Positions 30,004 through 39,477 of a stretch of DNA of 64,000 nt are shown piece after piece. Position 1 is the stretch's first letter. Each line of letters opens with the position of its first letter. Source of the stretch: JAHEGP01 sp963792875 (GTDB lineage: Bacteria; Pseudomonadota; Gammaproteobacteria; Pseudomonadales; JAHEGP01); assembly GCA_963792875.1 (NCBI GenBank), contig CAWBXV010000002.1:930001-994000 (forward strand), given 5' to 3'. The notes below the pieces were generated by a model. It saw only the letters and a list, made by a program, of their open reading frames with translations, was not told the DNA's origin and made no database searches. Made by a program: the position numbers and the translations under genes.

Positions 30004-30135
30004 ATGTCGAAGATCCAGCGCAGCAACAGAGAATCCAAAAAGCAGTCCACCCTCACACCCAAGGAAAGGAAAGCGGCCAAGCGGGACAAGAAGCAGGCCG
30101 GCGGGCATGTCCCGTTTATTATCAAGGACGCCTGA
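30004..30135 (+). CDS. 43-residue highly basic small protein
   Basis: Forty-three codons: a hydrophilic, Lys/Arg-rich helix-like segment (MSKIQRSNRESKKQSTLTP then KERKAAKRDKKQ) and a short hydrophobic tail VPFIIKDA. GGGAG lies six bases before the ATG. The composition suggests an RNA- or ribosome-associated peptide; this is inference from charge only. A GC-rich hairpin follows ten bases after the stop. It does not share a transcript with the upstream 44-codon gene if the terminator between them works. Confidence 0.5.
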   Translation: MSKIQRSNRESKKQSTLTPKERKAAKRDKKQAGGHVPFIIKDA

Positions 30136-30144
30136 ATCCCATTC

Positions 30145-30170
30145 GGGAGCCGATATCGGCGGGCTCCCGA
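30145..30170 (+). terminator. hairpin after the basic small protein gene
   Basis: CGGGAGCC and GGCTCCCG form a perfect 8-bp stem with a 10-base loop, starting ten bases after the stop codon. It lacks a T-run, so termination would be weak; it may protect the mRNA 3' end. Confidence 0.45.
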
Positions 30171-30249
30171 TCGCCATGTCAAGCAGTTGACGTGCAGCCC
30201 TGATACGCATGGCATGGCGTATGACAAGGCGCCGCACAGGCTGTCAGAA

Positions 30250-30324
30250 GTGGCTCCCTGAAATGGCTCCCTGAAATGGCTCCCTGAAGTGGCTCCCTGA
30301 AGTGACTCCCTGAAGTGACTCCGG
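30250..30324 (+). repeat. 13-bp tandem repeat array, about six copies
   Basis: Consensus GTGGCTCCCTGAA, five full copies (30250-30314) plus a partial sixth that diverges after GTGACTCC. Copies differ only at two positions (A or G at the first, G or A at the fourth). The 13-bp period is not a multiple of three, so it is not a coding repeat, and the units abut with no spacers. The array ends six bases before a perfect -35 hexamer. Confidence 0.92.
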
Positions 30325-30329
30325 GTGTT

Positions 30330-30358
30330 TTGACAGTGAGCGTGAGATGACATATCAC
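30330..30358 (+). promoter_or_regulatory. likely sigma-70 promoter for the glucan synthase gene
   Basis: A consensus -35 box TTGACA (30330-30335), a 17-bp spacer and TATCAC (30353-30358, 4 of 6 matches). It points at the glucan synthase gene, about 370 bases downstream, with no gene between. Confidence 0.45.
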
Positions 30359-30370
30359 CACTCAGTGGTG
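30356..30370. promoter_or_regulatory. palindrome overlapping the -10 box (operator candidate)
   Basis: CACCACT-C-AGTGGTG is a perfect 7+7 bp inverted repeat that starts inside the proposed -10 hexamer and covers the transcription start region. That is the position of a repressor operator. As RNA it could also form a short 5' hairpin. Confidence 0.45.
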
Positions 30371-30664
30371 GCACCTCTGCAACATCCAATTTGATGCTCT
30401 GTTGAACGTCCGGGAGATGCCGGCCGGTCTTCTCCCGGTCGTTGCGGGAGTGGAGCAGCGACGGACCGATGACGCGGTTCCTCCTCCTGGTAGCCCTGCA
30501 ACCCGAGCGATGTTCGGTCCTCGGTAAGCCAGCATGCCGGGGTATGGCAGCGCTGTCTGTTGCGGCAGCCCTGGGCCGCATGCTGGTGCCCGCCGCGGTA
30601 TCTCTGAGGCTGTAAGCGGTCTACCCCCGGCGGGAGCGGCTGGGGTCCGGTCATGGCGGCCGGC

Positions 30665-30708
30665 GCTGATCTGACCGCGCCGGGTTGCTGATCTGACCGC
30701 GCCGGGTT
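30665..30708 (+). repeat. 22-bp perfect tandem duplication
   Basis: The 22-base unit beginning GCTGATCTGACC and ending GCGCCGGGTT occurs twice with no spacer and no mismatch, six bases before the AAGGAG ribosome binding site of the glucan synthase gene. Perfect identity suggests a recent duplication. Confidence 0.92.
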
Positions 30709-30725
30709 GAAGCAAGGAGAGGTTC

Positions 30726-33700
30726 ATAGCCATCAAAGAGTTCGGGTTTTTCGCACGTACGCGCAACGCGTTGCATAACGAGCAGGATACGGAGTTGCTG
30801 CGTTCAGAGCTGTTCAGTATCGAGCAGTTGAAGCGCCACGCAGCAACGCTGGCCGGCCAGCACCGTATCGATCGCGGCCCGGGGCCGGACAGGCTGCGGC
30901 CGCGGCTGGCGGACAATGAGCGCGTTCTGCTGGCGGCGTATGACGTCGTCACCGCCGCAGCCACCTCGGGACAGCGGATCGCACCGGCAGAGGCGTGGCT
31001 GCTCGACAATTTCTATCTCATCGAGCAGCAGGTCGGCCTGGCGCGTCGGCACCTGCCGGGCGACTACAGCCGGCAGTTGCCGCGACTGGCTGAGGGCATG
31101 GCGGCCGGCTTCCCGCGTATCTACGACCTGGCGCTGGAGTTGATCTCCCACATGGACGGGCGTATCGATAGCGACAACGCCACACAGTTCGTCGCCGCCT
31201 ACCAGGCCGTCGAACCGTTGACGCTCGGTGAACTCTGGGCGTTCCCGATCATGCTGCAGCTGGCGCTGCTGGAAAACCTTCGCCGGGTCGGGCTGCGCAT
31301 CGCCCGTCGGCGCGAGGAGCGCGATGCGGCCATCTGCTGGGCGGACCGTATGCTCGCGACGGCCGAAAGGGAGCCGAAACAGCTTATTCAGCTGCTCGCT
31401 GAGTTTGCCAACGCCGATGTACCGCTGACGGCGCCGTTTGTAGAGGAGTTTTACGCGAGACTCCAGGCCCAGGGGCCCGCCATGGCATTCGTTCAGACCT
31501 GGGTCGAGCAGAAGCTGCTCGAGCAGGGGGTGACCGCGACGCAGTTGTCGGCGGCGGCGGGGCGGACGGCCGCGACCAACCAGATCTCCATCGCCAACAG
31601 TATCGGCAGTCTGCGCTTTATCGGCGCAATGGACTGGAGGAATTACGTCGAGGCGCTCAGTGTCGTCGAACAGACACTGCGTGAAGATCCGGCGGGGATG
31701 CATGCCGGCCAGGATTTCGCCACCCGCGACCGCTACCGGCACGTCATCGAGGACGTCGCGCGCGGCTGTGCCGGCAGCGAGCTGGCGGTAGCACGCGAAG
31801 CCATCGCGCTGGCGCAGGCTGCTGCCGAGCGACTGACTGCCAGCGACCGCAGCGCGCACGTCGGCTACTACCTGGTCGATCAGGGGCGGCAGAGTCTGGA
31901 GCGCGCGGTCGCTTGCCGCGTGCCGTGGACATTGCGGGTCACGCGGGCGAGCCGGCAATTCCGTTTGTTCTTCTACCTCGGCCCGATCCTGTTGCTCACT
32001 GTGCTGGCGACCGCGCTCGTGCTCGCCTCGTTGGAAGGATCCGGGCTGGCGGACTGGCGCTGCTGGTTCTTGGCGGTCACCGGTGTCATCGCCATGTCAG
32101 CGTTGGTGGTCCCGCTGGTGAACCAGTTCGTCACGCTCGTGCTGCCGCCTCGCGCGCTGCCACGCATGGATTTTTCGGAGGGAATCCCCGCTGCTCACCG
32201 CACCATGGTGGTGGTTCCCACCCTGCTGAGCCAGCCCCGGGCGATCGATGATCTGGTGGAAGCCCTCGAGATTCGCTACCTCGGCAATCGCGATCCCAAT
32301 CTGTTCTTTGCCCTGCTGACGGACTTCCCCGACGCGCCCGCGTGCACACTGCCGGACGACGAAGCCTTGCTCGCGCGTGCGCGCGCTGCGGTGCAGACGC
32401 TCAACGAAACCTATCGCGAGGACCGTCCCTGCATCTTCTACCTGTTTCACCGCCCTCGGGTGTGGAATCCCTGCGAACGGGTGTGGATGGGCTACGAGCG
32501 CAAGCGCGGCAAGCTGGAGCAATTCAATGCCCTGCTGCGGGGCGGCGGGCAAAGTGCGTTTTCGGACATTGTCGGCGATGTGTCCAGCCTCGCTTCGATC
32601 AGGTACGTCATCACCCTCGATACCGACACGCAACTGCCCCGCGACGCGGCCCGCACGCTGGTCGGTAACCTCGCTCATCCGCTCAATCGGCCGGTGTACG
32701 CCGCCGACAAGGGGCGCATTGTCGAAGGCTACGCGGTCCTGCAGCCGCGCGCCTCGATCAGCCTGACCAGCGCAGGCCAGTCGCGCTTTACCAAACTGTT
32801 CGCCGGCGAGTCCGGGATCGATCCCTACTCGCGGCAGGTTTCGGATGTCTATCAGGATGTTTTCGCGGAAGGATCGTTCATCGGCAAGGGCATCTACGAC
32901 GTGGACGCGTTCCGTCAGGCTGTCGATGGGCGCTTTCCGGAGCATCTCATTCTCAGTCACGACCTGCTGGAAGGCGGCTACGCACGTTCGGCGCTGGTGT
33001 GCGATGTCGAGCTCATTGAAGAGCACCCCGCCAGTTACGCCATGGAAGTCAGCCGGCGACACCGGTGGATACGCGGCGACTGGCAGCTCGCCGGCTGGCT
33101 GCTGCCGCGCGTGCCCGGACCGGCAGGGTCGCAGGGCGCGAACGGGACGCGGCAGCCGAATCCGCTCTCTGCCTTGTCGGTGTGGAAACTGTTCGATAAC
33201 CTGCGGCGCAGTCTCGTCTCGCCGTCGCTGTTTGCCCTGCTGGCAGGCGGCTGGCTGTTTGAGCTGGGGTCGGCCTGGTTCTGGACCCTGCTGGTCGTCG
33301 CGGTGGTGTTCCTGCCCACCTTGCTGGGCACGGCGATCGAACTCATCCGCAAGCCCGAGGAGCGCGACTGGCGGGTACATCTGGTCCTGACGGGCCGATC
33401 CGCCGGCCGCCCCATCACGCTGGCGCTGCTGACGCTGGTCCTGCTGCCCTATGACGCGCTGATCTGCCTGGATGCGATCTGGCGCTCGGGCGTGCGCATG
33501 CTGTTCACCCGCCGCGGGTTGTTACTCTGGCAACTGCCCTCCTATGCCGGCCGCAACGCGTGCCGCACGCTCGCCGATTTCTGCCGGGAGATGTGGAGCG
33601 CGCCCGCAGTGGCGATGCTGCTGGCCGTTGCGCTGTGGCAGGGCCGCCCCGCGGAGTGGCTCTGGTGGGCGCCGGTCTTAGGCGCCTGGCTGGTATCGCC

Positions 33701-36700
33701 CGTCATCGGCTGGTGGATCAGCAGGCCGCTGATTGCCCCCGCACCGGACCTGACAGTTGAGCAACGCGCGTTCCTGCGCGCATCGGCCCGGCGAACCTGG
33801 CGCTTTTTCGCCGAGTTCGTCGGTCCGCAGGACAACTGGCTGCCGCCGGACAACTTCCAGGAATATCCGGCGCCGGTCATCGCCTCGCGGACCTCACCGA
33901 CCAACATCGGCATGGCGTTGCTGGCCAATCTGGCAGCGTACGATTTCGGCTACATCTGTGCCGGAGAGTTGCTGCGTCGCACCGGGAACACGCTGGCCAC
34001 GATGGCAAAGCTGGAGCGCTACCGCGGCCATTTCTACAACTGGTACGACACCCGCACCCTGACACCGTTGCGCCCGCAATACGTCTCTTCGGTGGACAGC
34101 GGCAACCTGGCCGGCAGCCTGCTCACGCTGCAGGCGGGCCTGGCCGAGTTGCGGGACCAGCCAGTGTTGTCCGCCGGCGCCTTCCGGGGCTTGCAGGACA
34201 CGCTGCGGGTTCTTGCCGAACAACTGCCCGCGTCGATAGTCCCGGACCTCGCCAGGCAGGTCAGGTTGCTGGAGGACACGCTCCACCCGCTCACACTGGA
34301 CGGACCGCCACAGACCCTGCTTGCCGCCGACACCCTGCTGGATAAGATTCACAGTGTCGCCGGGGGTCTGGTTGCATGGCTGCCAGCGGATGTGGATGGC
34401 GAAGTGCATTACTGGGCGCAGGCATTCGACCAGCAAGTCCGCGCCCTGCGCGACGACCTTGGATTGCTGGTGCCCGCGCCCCGGCTTCGCAACGGCATCC
34501 CGACGCTGGTGGAACTGGCCAGAGACAGCGCAGCCGATGGTGCAACCCGCTCCTCAGCCGGTGCTGTTGCGGTGCCCCGTTATCGAGGCGCAGTGGAGCG
34601 GCTCAGGGTCATCGACGATCTGGTGGCCCGCTGTCGCGAACTGGCGGTGATGGATTTTGAATTTCTCTACGATTCGTCGCGGGGCTTGCTGGCCATAGGC
34701 TACGACGTGGGCGAGCGTCGCCGGGACCCATCCTGCTACGACCTGCTGGCATCCGAGGCGCGCCTGGCCAGCTTTCTGCTGATCGCGCAGGGACAGGTTC
34801 CACAGAAGCACTGGTTCGCACTCGGCCGTCTGCTGACAAGTCATGGCGGCGATTTGAGCCTGCTTTCGTGGAGCGGCTCGATGTTCGAATACCTCATGCC
34901 GCAGCTGATTATGCCCAGCTATGAGAACACCTTGCTGGAGCAGACCTGCCAGGCCGCGGTCGCGCGGCAGATCGAATACGGCCGGCAACGCGCTGTGCCC
35001 TGGGGCATCTCCGAGTCCTGCTATAACGCTACCGATATGCACCAGGTGTACCAGTATCGAGCGTTCGGCGTGCCCGGCCTGGGCTTCAAGCGCGGGCTGG
35101 GAGACGACCTGGTCATCGCGCCCTATGCCAGCGCGCTGGCGCTGACGGTGATGCCGCGCGACGCCTGTCGCAACCTGCAGGCACTCGCCGCCGAGGGTTT
35201 CCTTGGCGCCTATGGCTTCTATGAGGCAGTCGACTACACGCCAGCGCGCGTGCCGCGAGGCAAGCATCACGCCATCGTGCGCACTTTCATGGCGCACCAC
35301 CAGGGCATGAGCCTGCTGGCCTTCGAACACGTCCTGCTCAAACAGCCGATGCAGCGCCGCTTCCTGGCTGACCCGCTGCTGCGGGCGACGCAATTGTTGC
35401 TGCAGGAGCGGGTGCCGAAGCAGGGCGCCACCCTGCACCCGCACGCCGCCGAAGTGAGCGCCGCGGCGCGCCCGGCGGCCGGGGAAGCGGATGCCATGAT
35501 ACGGGTGTTCAACGACCCCGACACGCCGATACCTGAAGTGCACCTGTTGTCCAACGGCAGCTACCACGTTATGGCGACCCAGGCTGGTGGCGGCTACAGC
35601 CGCTGGCGCGACCTGGCCGTCACGCGCTGGCGCGAGGACGCCACTTGCGATTGCTGGGGCACATTCATTTATCTGCGCGAGCCCGAAACGGGGCGTTACT
35701 GGTCGGCCGCGCATCAGCCGACGCGGCGCAGGGCCGATCACTACGAGGCCATCTTTGTGCAGGGTCGCGCGGAATACCGGCGGCGCGATCAGGCCATCGA
35801 AACGCACACGGAGATCAGCGTTTCACCCGAAGACGATGTCGAGATCCGCCGGGTCACGCTCACCAACCTGTCCTCGCGCACCCGCCACATAGAGGTAACG
35901 AGTTACGCGGAGGTGGTGCTGGCGCCCTTGAACGCCGACCTGGCTCACCGCGCTTTCAGCAATCTGTTCGTGCAGACCGAGATTCTGCCCGACCGGCAGG
36001 CGATTCTCTGCACCCGGCGGCGGCGCACACCGGGGGAACAGGTGCCCTGGATGTTTCACCTGCTGGCCGTGCCGGGTGCGATCGCCGATGAGCCGTCTTA
36101 CGAGACTGACCGCGCCAGGTTCATCGGGCGGGGTCGAACGGCGGCCAACCCGGTCGCACTGGACCGCAGTGACACCCCGTCGACGCTGTCGAACACCGAC
36201 GGTTCGGTACTCGATCCTGTGGTCGCGATCCGCCGCACCATCACTTTGCTACCCGACGAGTCGGCGAGAGTGCAGATCATCTCCGGTGTCGCGGACACGC
36301 GCGAGGCGGCACTGGCGGTGTTGGAGAAGTATTGTGACCGGCACTTCGTTGAGCGTGCCTTCGAGATGGCCTGGTTCCAGAGTCAGGACGTGCTCCGCTA
36401 CCTCAACCTGAGCGAGGCCGACGCGCAGGTTTACGGTCGCCTGGCAGGCTCGGTCATTTACGGCAGCGCTCAGCGCCGGGCAGCGCCCAGCGTCATCGCC
36501 CGCAACCAGCTTGGTCAGTCCGGGCTCTGGAGCTTTGCCGTCTCGGGCGATTTGCCGATCGTCCTGGTGCGCATCGGCGACCTGAACCGCATCGGCCTGG
36601 TCAGGCAGGCCCTGCAAGCCCACGCCTATTGGCGGATGAAGGGTTTGACGGCGGATCTGGTGATTGTGAACGAGGATTTCTCCGGATACCGGGCCGTTCT

Positions 36701-39398
36701 CCAGGACCAGATCACGGGCCTGATCAATGCGGGTCCCGAGGCGCAGATTGTCGACAAATCGGGCGGGGTTTTCCTGCGGCGCGCCGAAGAGCTTTCCGCG
36801 GAGGCGCGGGTGCTGTTCCAGGCTGTCGCCCGGGTCGTACTCAACGATTCCGCCGAGACACTGGTTGAGCAGGTGGAGCGCCGCGTCTCGGCAGAGCGCT
36901 TGCCGGGGCGCCTCGAGCCCGTGCAGCAGGCGGCGCTTGAACCGGTCCACCCGCTGCTGCAGCGCGAACGCATTTTCTGCAACGGCCTGGGTGGGTTCAC
37001 GCCCGACGGACGCGAATACGTCGTCACGCTCGAGCCGGGGCAGAGCACGCCGGCGCCGTGGGTCAATGTCATCGCCAGCCCGCATATTGGCACTGTGATC
37101 AGCGAGAGCGGCAGCGCTTACACCTGGGTGGAAAACGCGCACGAGTTCCGGCTGACCCCCTGGCACAATGACCCGGTTGGCGACGGCAGCGGCGAGGCGC
37201 TGTACATCCGCGACGAGGAAACGGGTGCCTTCTGGTCGCCGACGCCGCTGCCCGCCTGCGGCCAGTCCGGGTACGTGTGCCGGCACGGCTTCGGGTACAG
37301 CGTGTTCGAGCATTACCAGGCCGGCATCTCGTCTGAAATGTTCACCTACGTCGCCATGGACGCGCCGGTGAAGTTTGTGGTGCTCAAGCTGCGCAACCAT
37401 GCCAGGCGGTCGCGCCGCTTGTCGCTGACGGGGTACTGGGAACTGGTGCTCGGTGAGTGGCGGCACGCCAATCTGATGCACATCATTACTGAAACGGACC
37501 CGCACAGCGGGGCGTTGTTCGCGCGCAATGCCTATGGCCGCGAATGCGCTGATCGGGTCGTCTTTGCGCAGGTCAGCGAGCTGGAGCGCTCGGTGACCGG
37601 AAACCGTACCGAGTTCATCGGCCGCAATGGCTCGCTGGCCAGCCCGGCGGCTATGCGCCGCGGGCGACTGTCGGGCCGGGCGGGGGCGGGCCTTGACCCG
37701 TGCGCCGCGATACAGACCCCGATCGAACTGGCCGAGGGGCAGGAGCGCGAGATCGTGTTCGTATTCGGGGCGGCCCGCAACGCCGACGAAGCGCGGCACT
37801 TCATTGAGCGATTCGGCAGACCGGCTGGCGCAAGGCAGGCCCTGGAAGCGGTGTGGGAACACTGGAACCACACCTTGGGCGCGATCCACGTGGAGACGCC
37901 GGACCCGGCGCTGGACGTGCTGGCCAACGGCTGGCTGGTCTACCAGACGCTGTCCTGCAGGCTCTGGGGTCGCAGCGGGTATTACCAGTCCGGTGGTGCC
38001 TATGGCTTCCGTGACCAGTTGCAGGACACCATGGCGCTGATCCATGCGACACCGTGGCTCGCCCGCGAGCAGTTGATCCGCTGCGCCGCACGCCAGTTCC
38101 TCCAGGGTGACGTGCAGCACTGGTGGCATCCGCCGAACGGCCAGGGCGTGCGCACCCACTTCTCCGATGACTATCTGTGGCTGGCCTATGCGACCTGCCG
38201 TTATGTGCGGGCGACCGGCGATACAGGCGTACTCGACGAGACAGTGCACTTTCTGGAGGGGCGCGACCTGAGCCCCGAAGAGGAGGCTTACTACGACCAG
38301 CCGCAGCGTTCGGTGGAGGCGGCGAGCCTGTACGAGCATTGCGTGCGTTCAATTGAACACGGTCTGCGCTTTGGCGAGCATCAAATGCCGCTGATGGGCT
38401 GCGGCGACTGGAATGACGGCATGAATCTCGTCGGTCGTGACGGCAAGGGCGAGAGCGTCTGGTTGGCGTGGTTTCTGTACGAGAACCTGCAGCTGTTTGC
38501 CGAACTGGCTCGCGGCCGGGGCGATACGGCCTTTGCCGGGCAGTGCAGCGCTCAGGCGGCACAATTGCGCGGGAATATTGCGGCCAAGGCCTGGGACGGC
38601 GGCTGGTATCGGCGGGCCTGGTTCGACGATGGCACGCCGCTGGGCTCGTCCGCGAACGACGAGTGCCAGATCGATTCGATCAGCCAGAGCTGGGCGGTCA
38701 TTTCCGGTGGTGGCGAGCCCAGGCGCGCGCGCCAGGCCATGGCGGCAGTGGACCAACGCCTGGTGCGGCGCGATGCGCGGTTGATCCAGCTGCTCGACCC
38801 GCCCTTCGCTACCTCATCGCTGGAGCCCGGTTATATCAAGGGCTACGTGCCCGGCGTGCGCGAAAACGGCGGGCAGTATACCCATGCCGCGATCTGGGCC
38901 ACGATGGCTTTTGCCATGCTCGGGGACCGGGAGCGCGCGTGGGAATTGTTCGCCATGCTCAATCCCGTCAATCACGGCAGCCAAGCGGATGAGATCGAAC
39001 GCTACAAGGTAGAGCCCTACGTCATGTGCGCAGATATCTACGCGGCGCCGCCACACACCGGCCGGGGCGGCTGGACCTGGTACACCGGGGCCGCGGGCTG
39101 GATGTACCGGCTGATCGTGGAAACACTGCTGGGCCTGCATCTGGAAGTGGATCATCTGCGCATTGCACCGCGTATTCCAGCCCATTGGTCGTCGTACACG
39201 ATGCACTACCGCTATCGCGAAACGGTTTACCACATCGAAGTAATGCGCGTCAGTGAAGAGCCGCAGCACGCCATCCGCGTGATGCTGGATGGTGCCGCGG
39301 TAGCGGGCGCCGGCACCGACGGTGCGGGGCAGGCGCAGGGCATGATTCCCCTGGTGGACGACCGCCGGGAACACCAGGTCGAGGTCTATTTGAACTGA
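30726..39398 (+). CDS. ndvB: cyclic beta-1,2-glucan synthase (NdvB/ChvB type)
   Basis: Giant multidomain inner-membrane enzyme, about 2,890 residues, that makes and cyclises periplasmic beta-1,2-glucan. Order (counting from about 30771): N-terminal cytoplasmic region 1-395; membrane helices about 400-465; GT84 glycosyltransferase about 475-800 with TLDTDTQLPRDAA, SHDLLEGGYARS and RRHRWIRGDWQ; further membrane helices to about 990; glycoamylase-like protease domain about 1290-1520; two GH94 supersandwich modules about 1580-1810 and 2080-2340; GH94 phosphorylase domain about 2360-2825 with GCGDWNDGMN. The length matches rhizobial enzymes (about 2,830). AAGGAG at 30714-30719 has the ideal 6-base spacing to an ATA at 30726, giving (M)AIKEFGFFARTRNAL; the next usual codon is TTG at 30771. 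No ndvA-type exporter is adjacent. Confidence 0.9.
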   Translation: MAIKEFGFFARTRNALHNEQDTELLRSELFSIEQLKRHAATLAGQHRIDRGPGPDRLRPRLADNERVLLAAYDVVTAAATSGQRIAPAEAWLLDNFYLIEQQVGLARRHLPGDYSRQLPRLAEGMAAGFPRIYDLALELISHMDGRIDSDNATQFVAAYQAVEPLTLGELWAFPIMLQLALLENLRRVGLRIARRREERDAAICWADRMLATAEREPKQLIQLLAEFANADVPLTAPFVEEFYARLQAQGPAMAFVQTWVEQKLLEQGVTATQLSAAAGRTAATNQISIANSIGSLRFIGAMDWRNYVEALSVVEQTLREDPAGMHAGQDFATRDRYRHVIEDVARGCAGSELAVAREAIALAQAAAERLTASDRSAHVGYYLVDQGRQSLERAVACRVPWTLRVTRASRQFRLFFYLGPILLLTVLATALVLASLEGSGLADWRCWFLAVTGVIAMSALVVPLVNQFVTLVLPPRALPRMDFSEGIPAAHRTMVVVPTLLSQPRAIDDLVEALEIRYLGNRDPNLFFALLTDFPDAPACTLPDDEALLARARAAVQTLNETYREDRPCIFYLFHRPRVWNPCERVWMGYERKRGKLEQFNALLRGGGQSAFSDIVGDVSSLASIRYVITLDTDTQLPRDAARTLVGNLAHPLNRPVYAADKGRIVEGYAVLQPRASISLTSAGQSRFTKLFAGESGIDPYSRQVSDVYQDVFAEGSFIGKGIYDVDAFRQAVDGRFPEHLILSHDLLEGGYARSALVCDVELIEEHPASYAMEVSRRHRWIRGDWQLAGWLLPRVPGPAGSQGANGTRQPNPLSALSVWKLFDNLRRSLVSPSLFALLAGGWLFELGSAWFWTLLVVAVVFLPTLLGTAIELIRKPEERDWRVHLVLTGRSAGRPITLALLTLVLLPYDALICLDAIWRSGVRMLFTRRGLLLWQLPSYAGRNACRTLADFCREMWSAPAVAMLLAVALWQGRPAEWLWWAPVLGAWLVSPVIGWWISRPLIAPAPDLTVEQRAFLRASARRTWRFFAEFVGPQDNWLPPDNFQEYPAPVIASRTSPTNIGMALLANLAAYDFGYICAGELLRRTGNTLATMAKLERYRGHFYNWYDTRTLTPLRPQYVSSVDSGNLAGSLLTLQAGLAELRDQPVLSAGAFRGLQDTLRVLAEQLPASIVPDLARQVRLLEDTLHPLTLDGPPQTLLAADTLLDKIHSVAGGLVAWLPADVDGEVHYWAQAFDQQVRALRDDLGLLVPAPRLRNGIPTLVELARDSAADGATRSSAGAVAVPRYRGAVERLRVIDDLVARCRELAVMDFEFLYDSSRGLLAIGYDVGERRRDPSCYDLLASEARLASFLLIAQGQVPQKHWFALGRLLTSHGGDLSLLSWSGSMFEYLMPQLIMPSYENTLLEQTCQAAVARQIEYGRQRAVPWGISESCYNATDMHQVYQYRAFGVPGLGFKRGLGDDLVIAPYASALALTVMPRDACRNLQALAAEGFLGAYGFYEAVDYTPARVPRGKHHAIVRTFMAHHQGMSLLAFEHVLLKQPMQRRFLADPLLRATQLLLQERVPKQGATLHPHAAEVSAAARPAAGEADAMIRVFNDPDTPIPEVHLLSNGSYHVMATQAGGGYSRWRDLAVTRWREDATCDCWGTFIYLREPETGRYWSAAHQPTRRRADHYEAIFVQGRAEYRRRDQAIETHTEISVSPEDDVEIRRVTLTNLSSRTRHIEVTSYAEVVLAPLNADLAHRAFSNLFVQTEILPDRQAILCTRRRRTPGEQVPWMFHLLAVPGAIADEPSYETDRARFIGRGRTAANPVALDRSDTPSTLSNTDGSVLDPVVAIRRTITLLPDESARVQIISGVADTREAALAVLEKYCDRHFVERAFEMAWFQSQDVLRYLNLSEADAQVYGRLAGSVIYGSAQRRAAPSVIARNQLGQSGLWSFAVSGDLPIVLVRIGDLNRIGLVRQALQAHAYWRMKGLTADLVIVNEDFSGYRAVLQDQITGLINAGPEAQIVDKSGGVFLRRAEELSAEARVLFQAVARVVLNDSAETLVEQVERRVSAERLPGRLEPVQQAALEPVHPLLQRERIFCNGLGGFTPDGREYVVTLEPGQSTPAPWVNVIASPHIGTVISESGSAYTWVENAHEFRLTPWHNDPVGDGSGEALYIRDEETGAFWSPTPLPACGQSGYVCRHGFGYSVFEHYQAGISSEMFTYVAMDAPVKFVVLKLRNHARRSRRLSLTGYWELVLGEWRHANLMHIITETDPHSGALFARNAYGRECADRVVFAQVSELERSVTGNRTEFIGRNGSLASPAAMRRGRLSGRAGAGLDPCAAIQTPIELAEGQEREIVFVFGAARNADEARHFIERFGRPAGARQALEAVWEHWNHTLGAIHVETPDPALDVLANGWLVYQTLSCRLWGRSGYYQSGGAYGFRDQLQDTMALIHATPWLAREQLIRCAARQFLQGDVQHWWHPPNGQGVRTHFSDDYLWLAYATCRYVRATGDTGVLDETVHFLEGRDLSPEEEAYYDQPQRSVEAASLYEHCVRSIEHGLRFGEHQMPLMGCGDWNDGMNLVGRDGKGESVWLAWFLYENLQLFAELARGRGDTAFAGQCSAQAAQLRGNIAAKAWDGGWYRRAWFDDGTPLGSSANDECQIDSISQSWAVISGGGEPRRARQAMAAVDQRLVRRDARLIQLLDPPFATSSLEPGYIKGYVPGVRENGGQYTHAAIWATMAFAMLGDRERAWELFAMLNPVNHGSQADEIERYKVEPYVMCADIYAAPPHTGRGGWTWYTGAAGWMYRLIVETLLGLHLEVDHLRIAPRIPAHWSSYTMHYRYRETVYHIEVMRVSEEPQHAIRVMLDGAAVAGAGTDGAGQAQGMIPLVDDRREHQVEVYLN

Positions 39399-39477
39399 AA
39401 CCGTGCCGCCTGCAGGGCCCTGTGTGCTCTGACAGCGGCATATTCGACAGGGCTGAACGCTGCCGTGTCTCGGCGTA

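Larger units (their letters stand above)
30136..30725. other. 590-bp non-coding region upstream of the glucan synthase gene
   Basis: No credible gene lies here. It contains, in order: the hairpin noted above, a 20-bp imperfect dyad (30203-30222), a 13-bp tandem repeat array (30250-30324), a promoter-like pair with an overlapping palindrome (30330-30370), a hairpin in the presumed leader (CTCCCG at 30432-30437 with CGGGAG at 30445-30450), a 22-bp perfect tandem duplication (30665-30708) and the ribosome binding site at 30714-30719. If the promoter is right, the mRNA leader is about 360 nt, long enough for regulation at the RNA level. Confidence 0.6.

Noticed and set aside
30250..30324. CRISPR-like array
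   Set aside because: Units are 13 bp, contiguous and without spacers; no cas genes. It is a simple tandem repeat.
36249..38339. A 696-codon minus-strand frame inside the glucan synthase
   Set aside because: Antisense of the GH94 modules, without a domain of its own.
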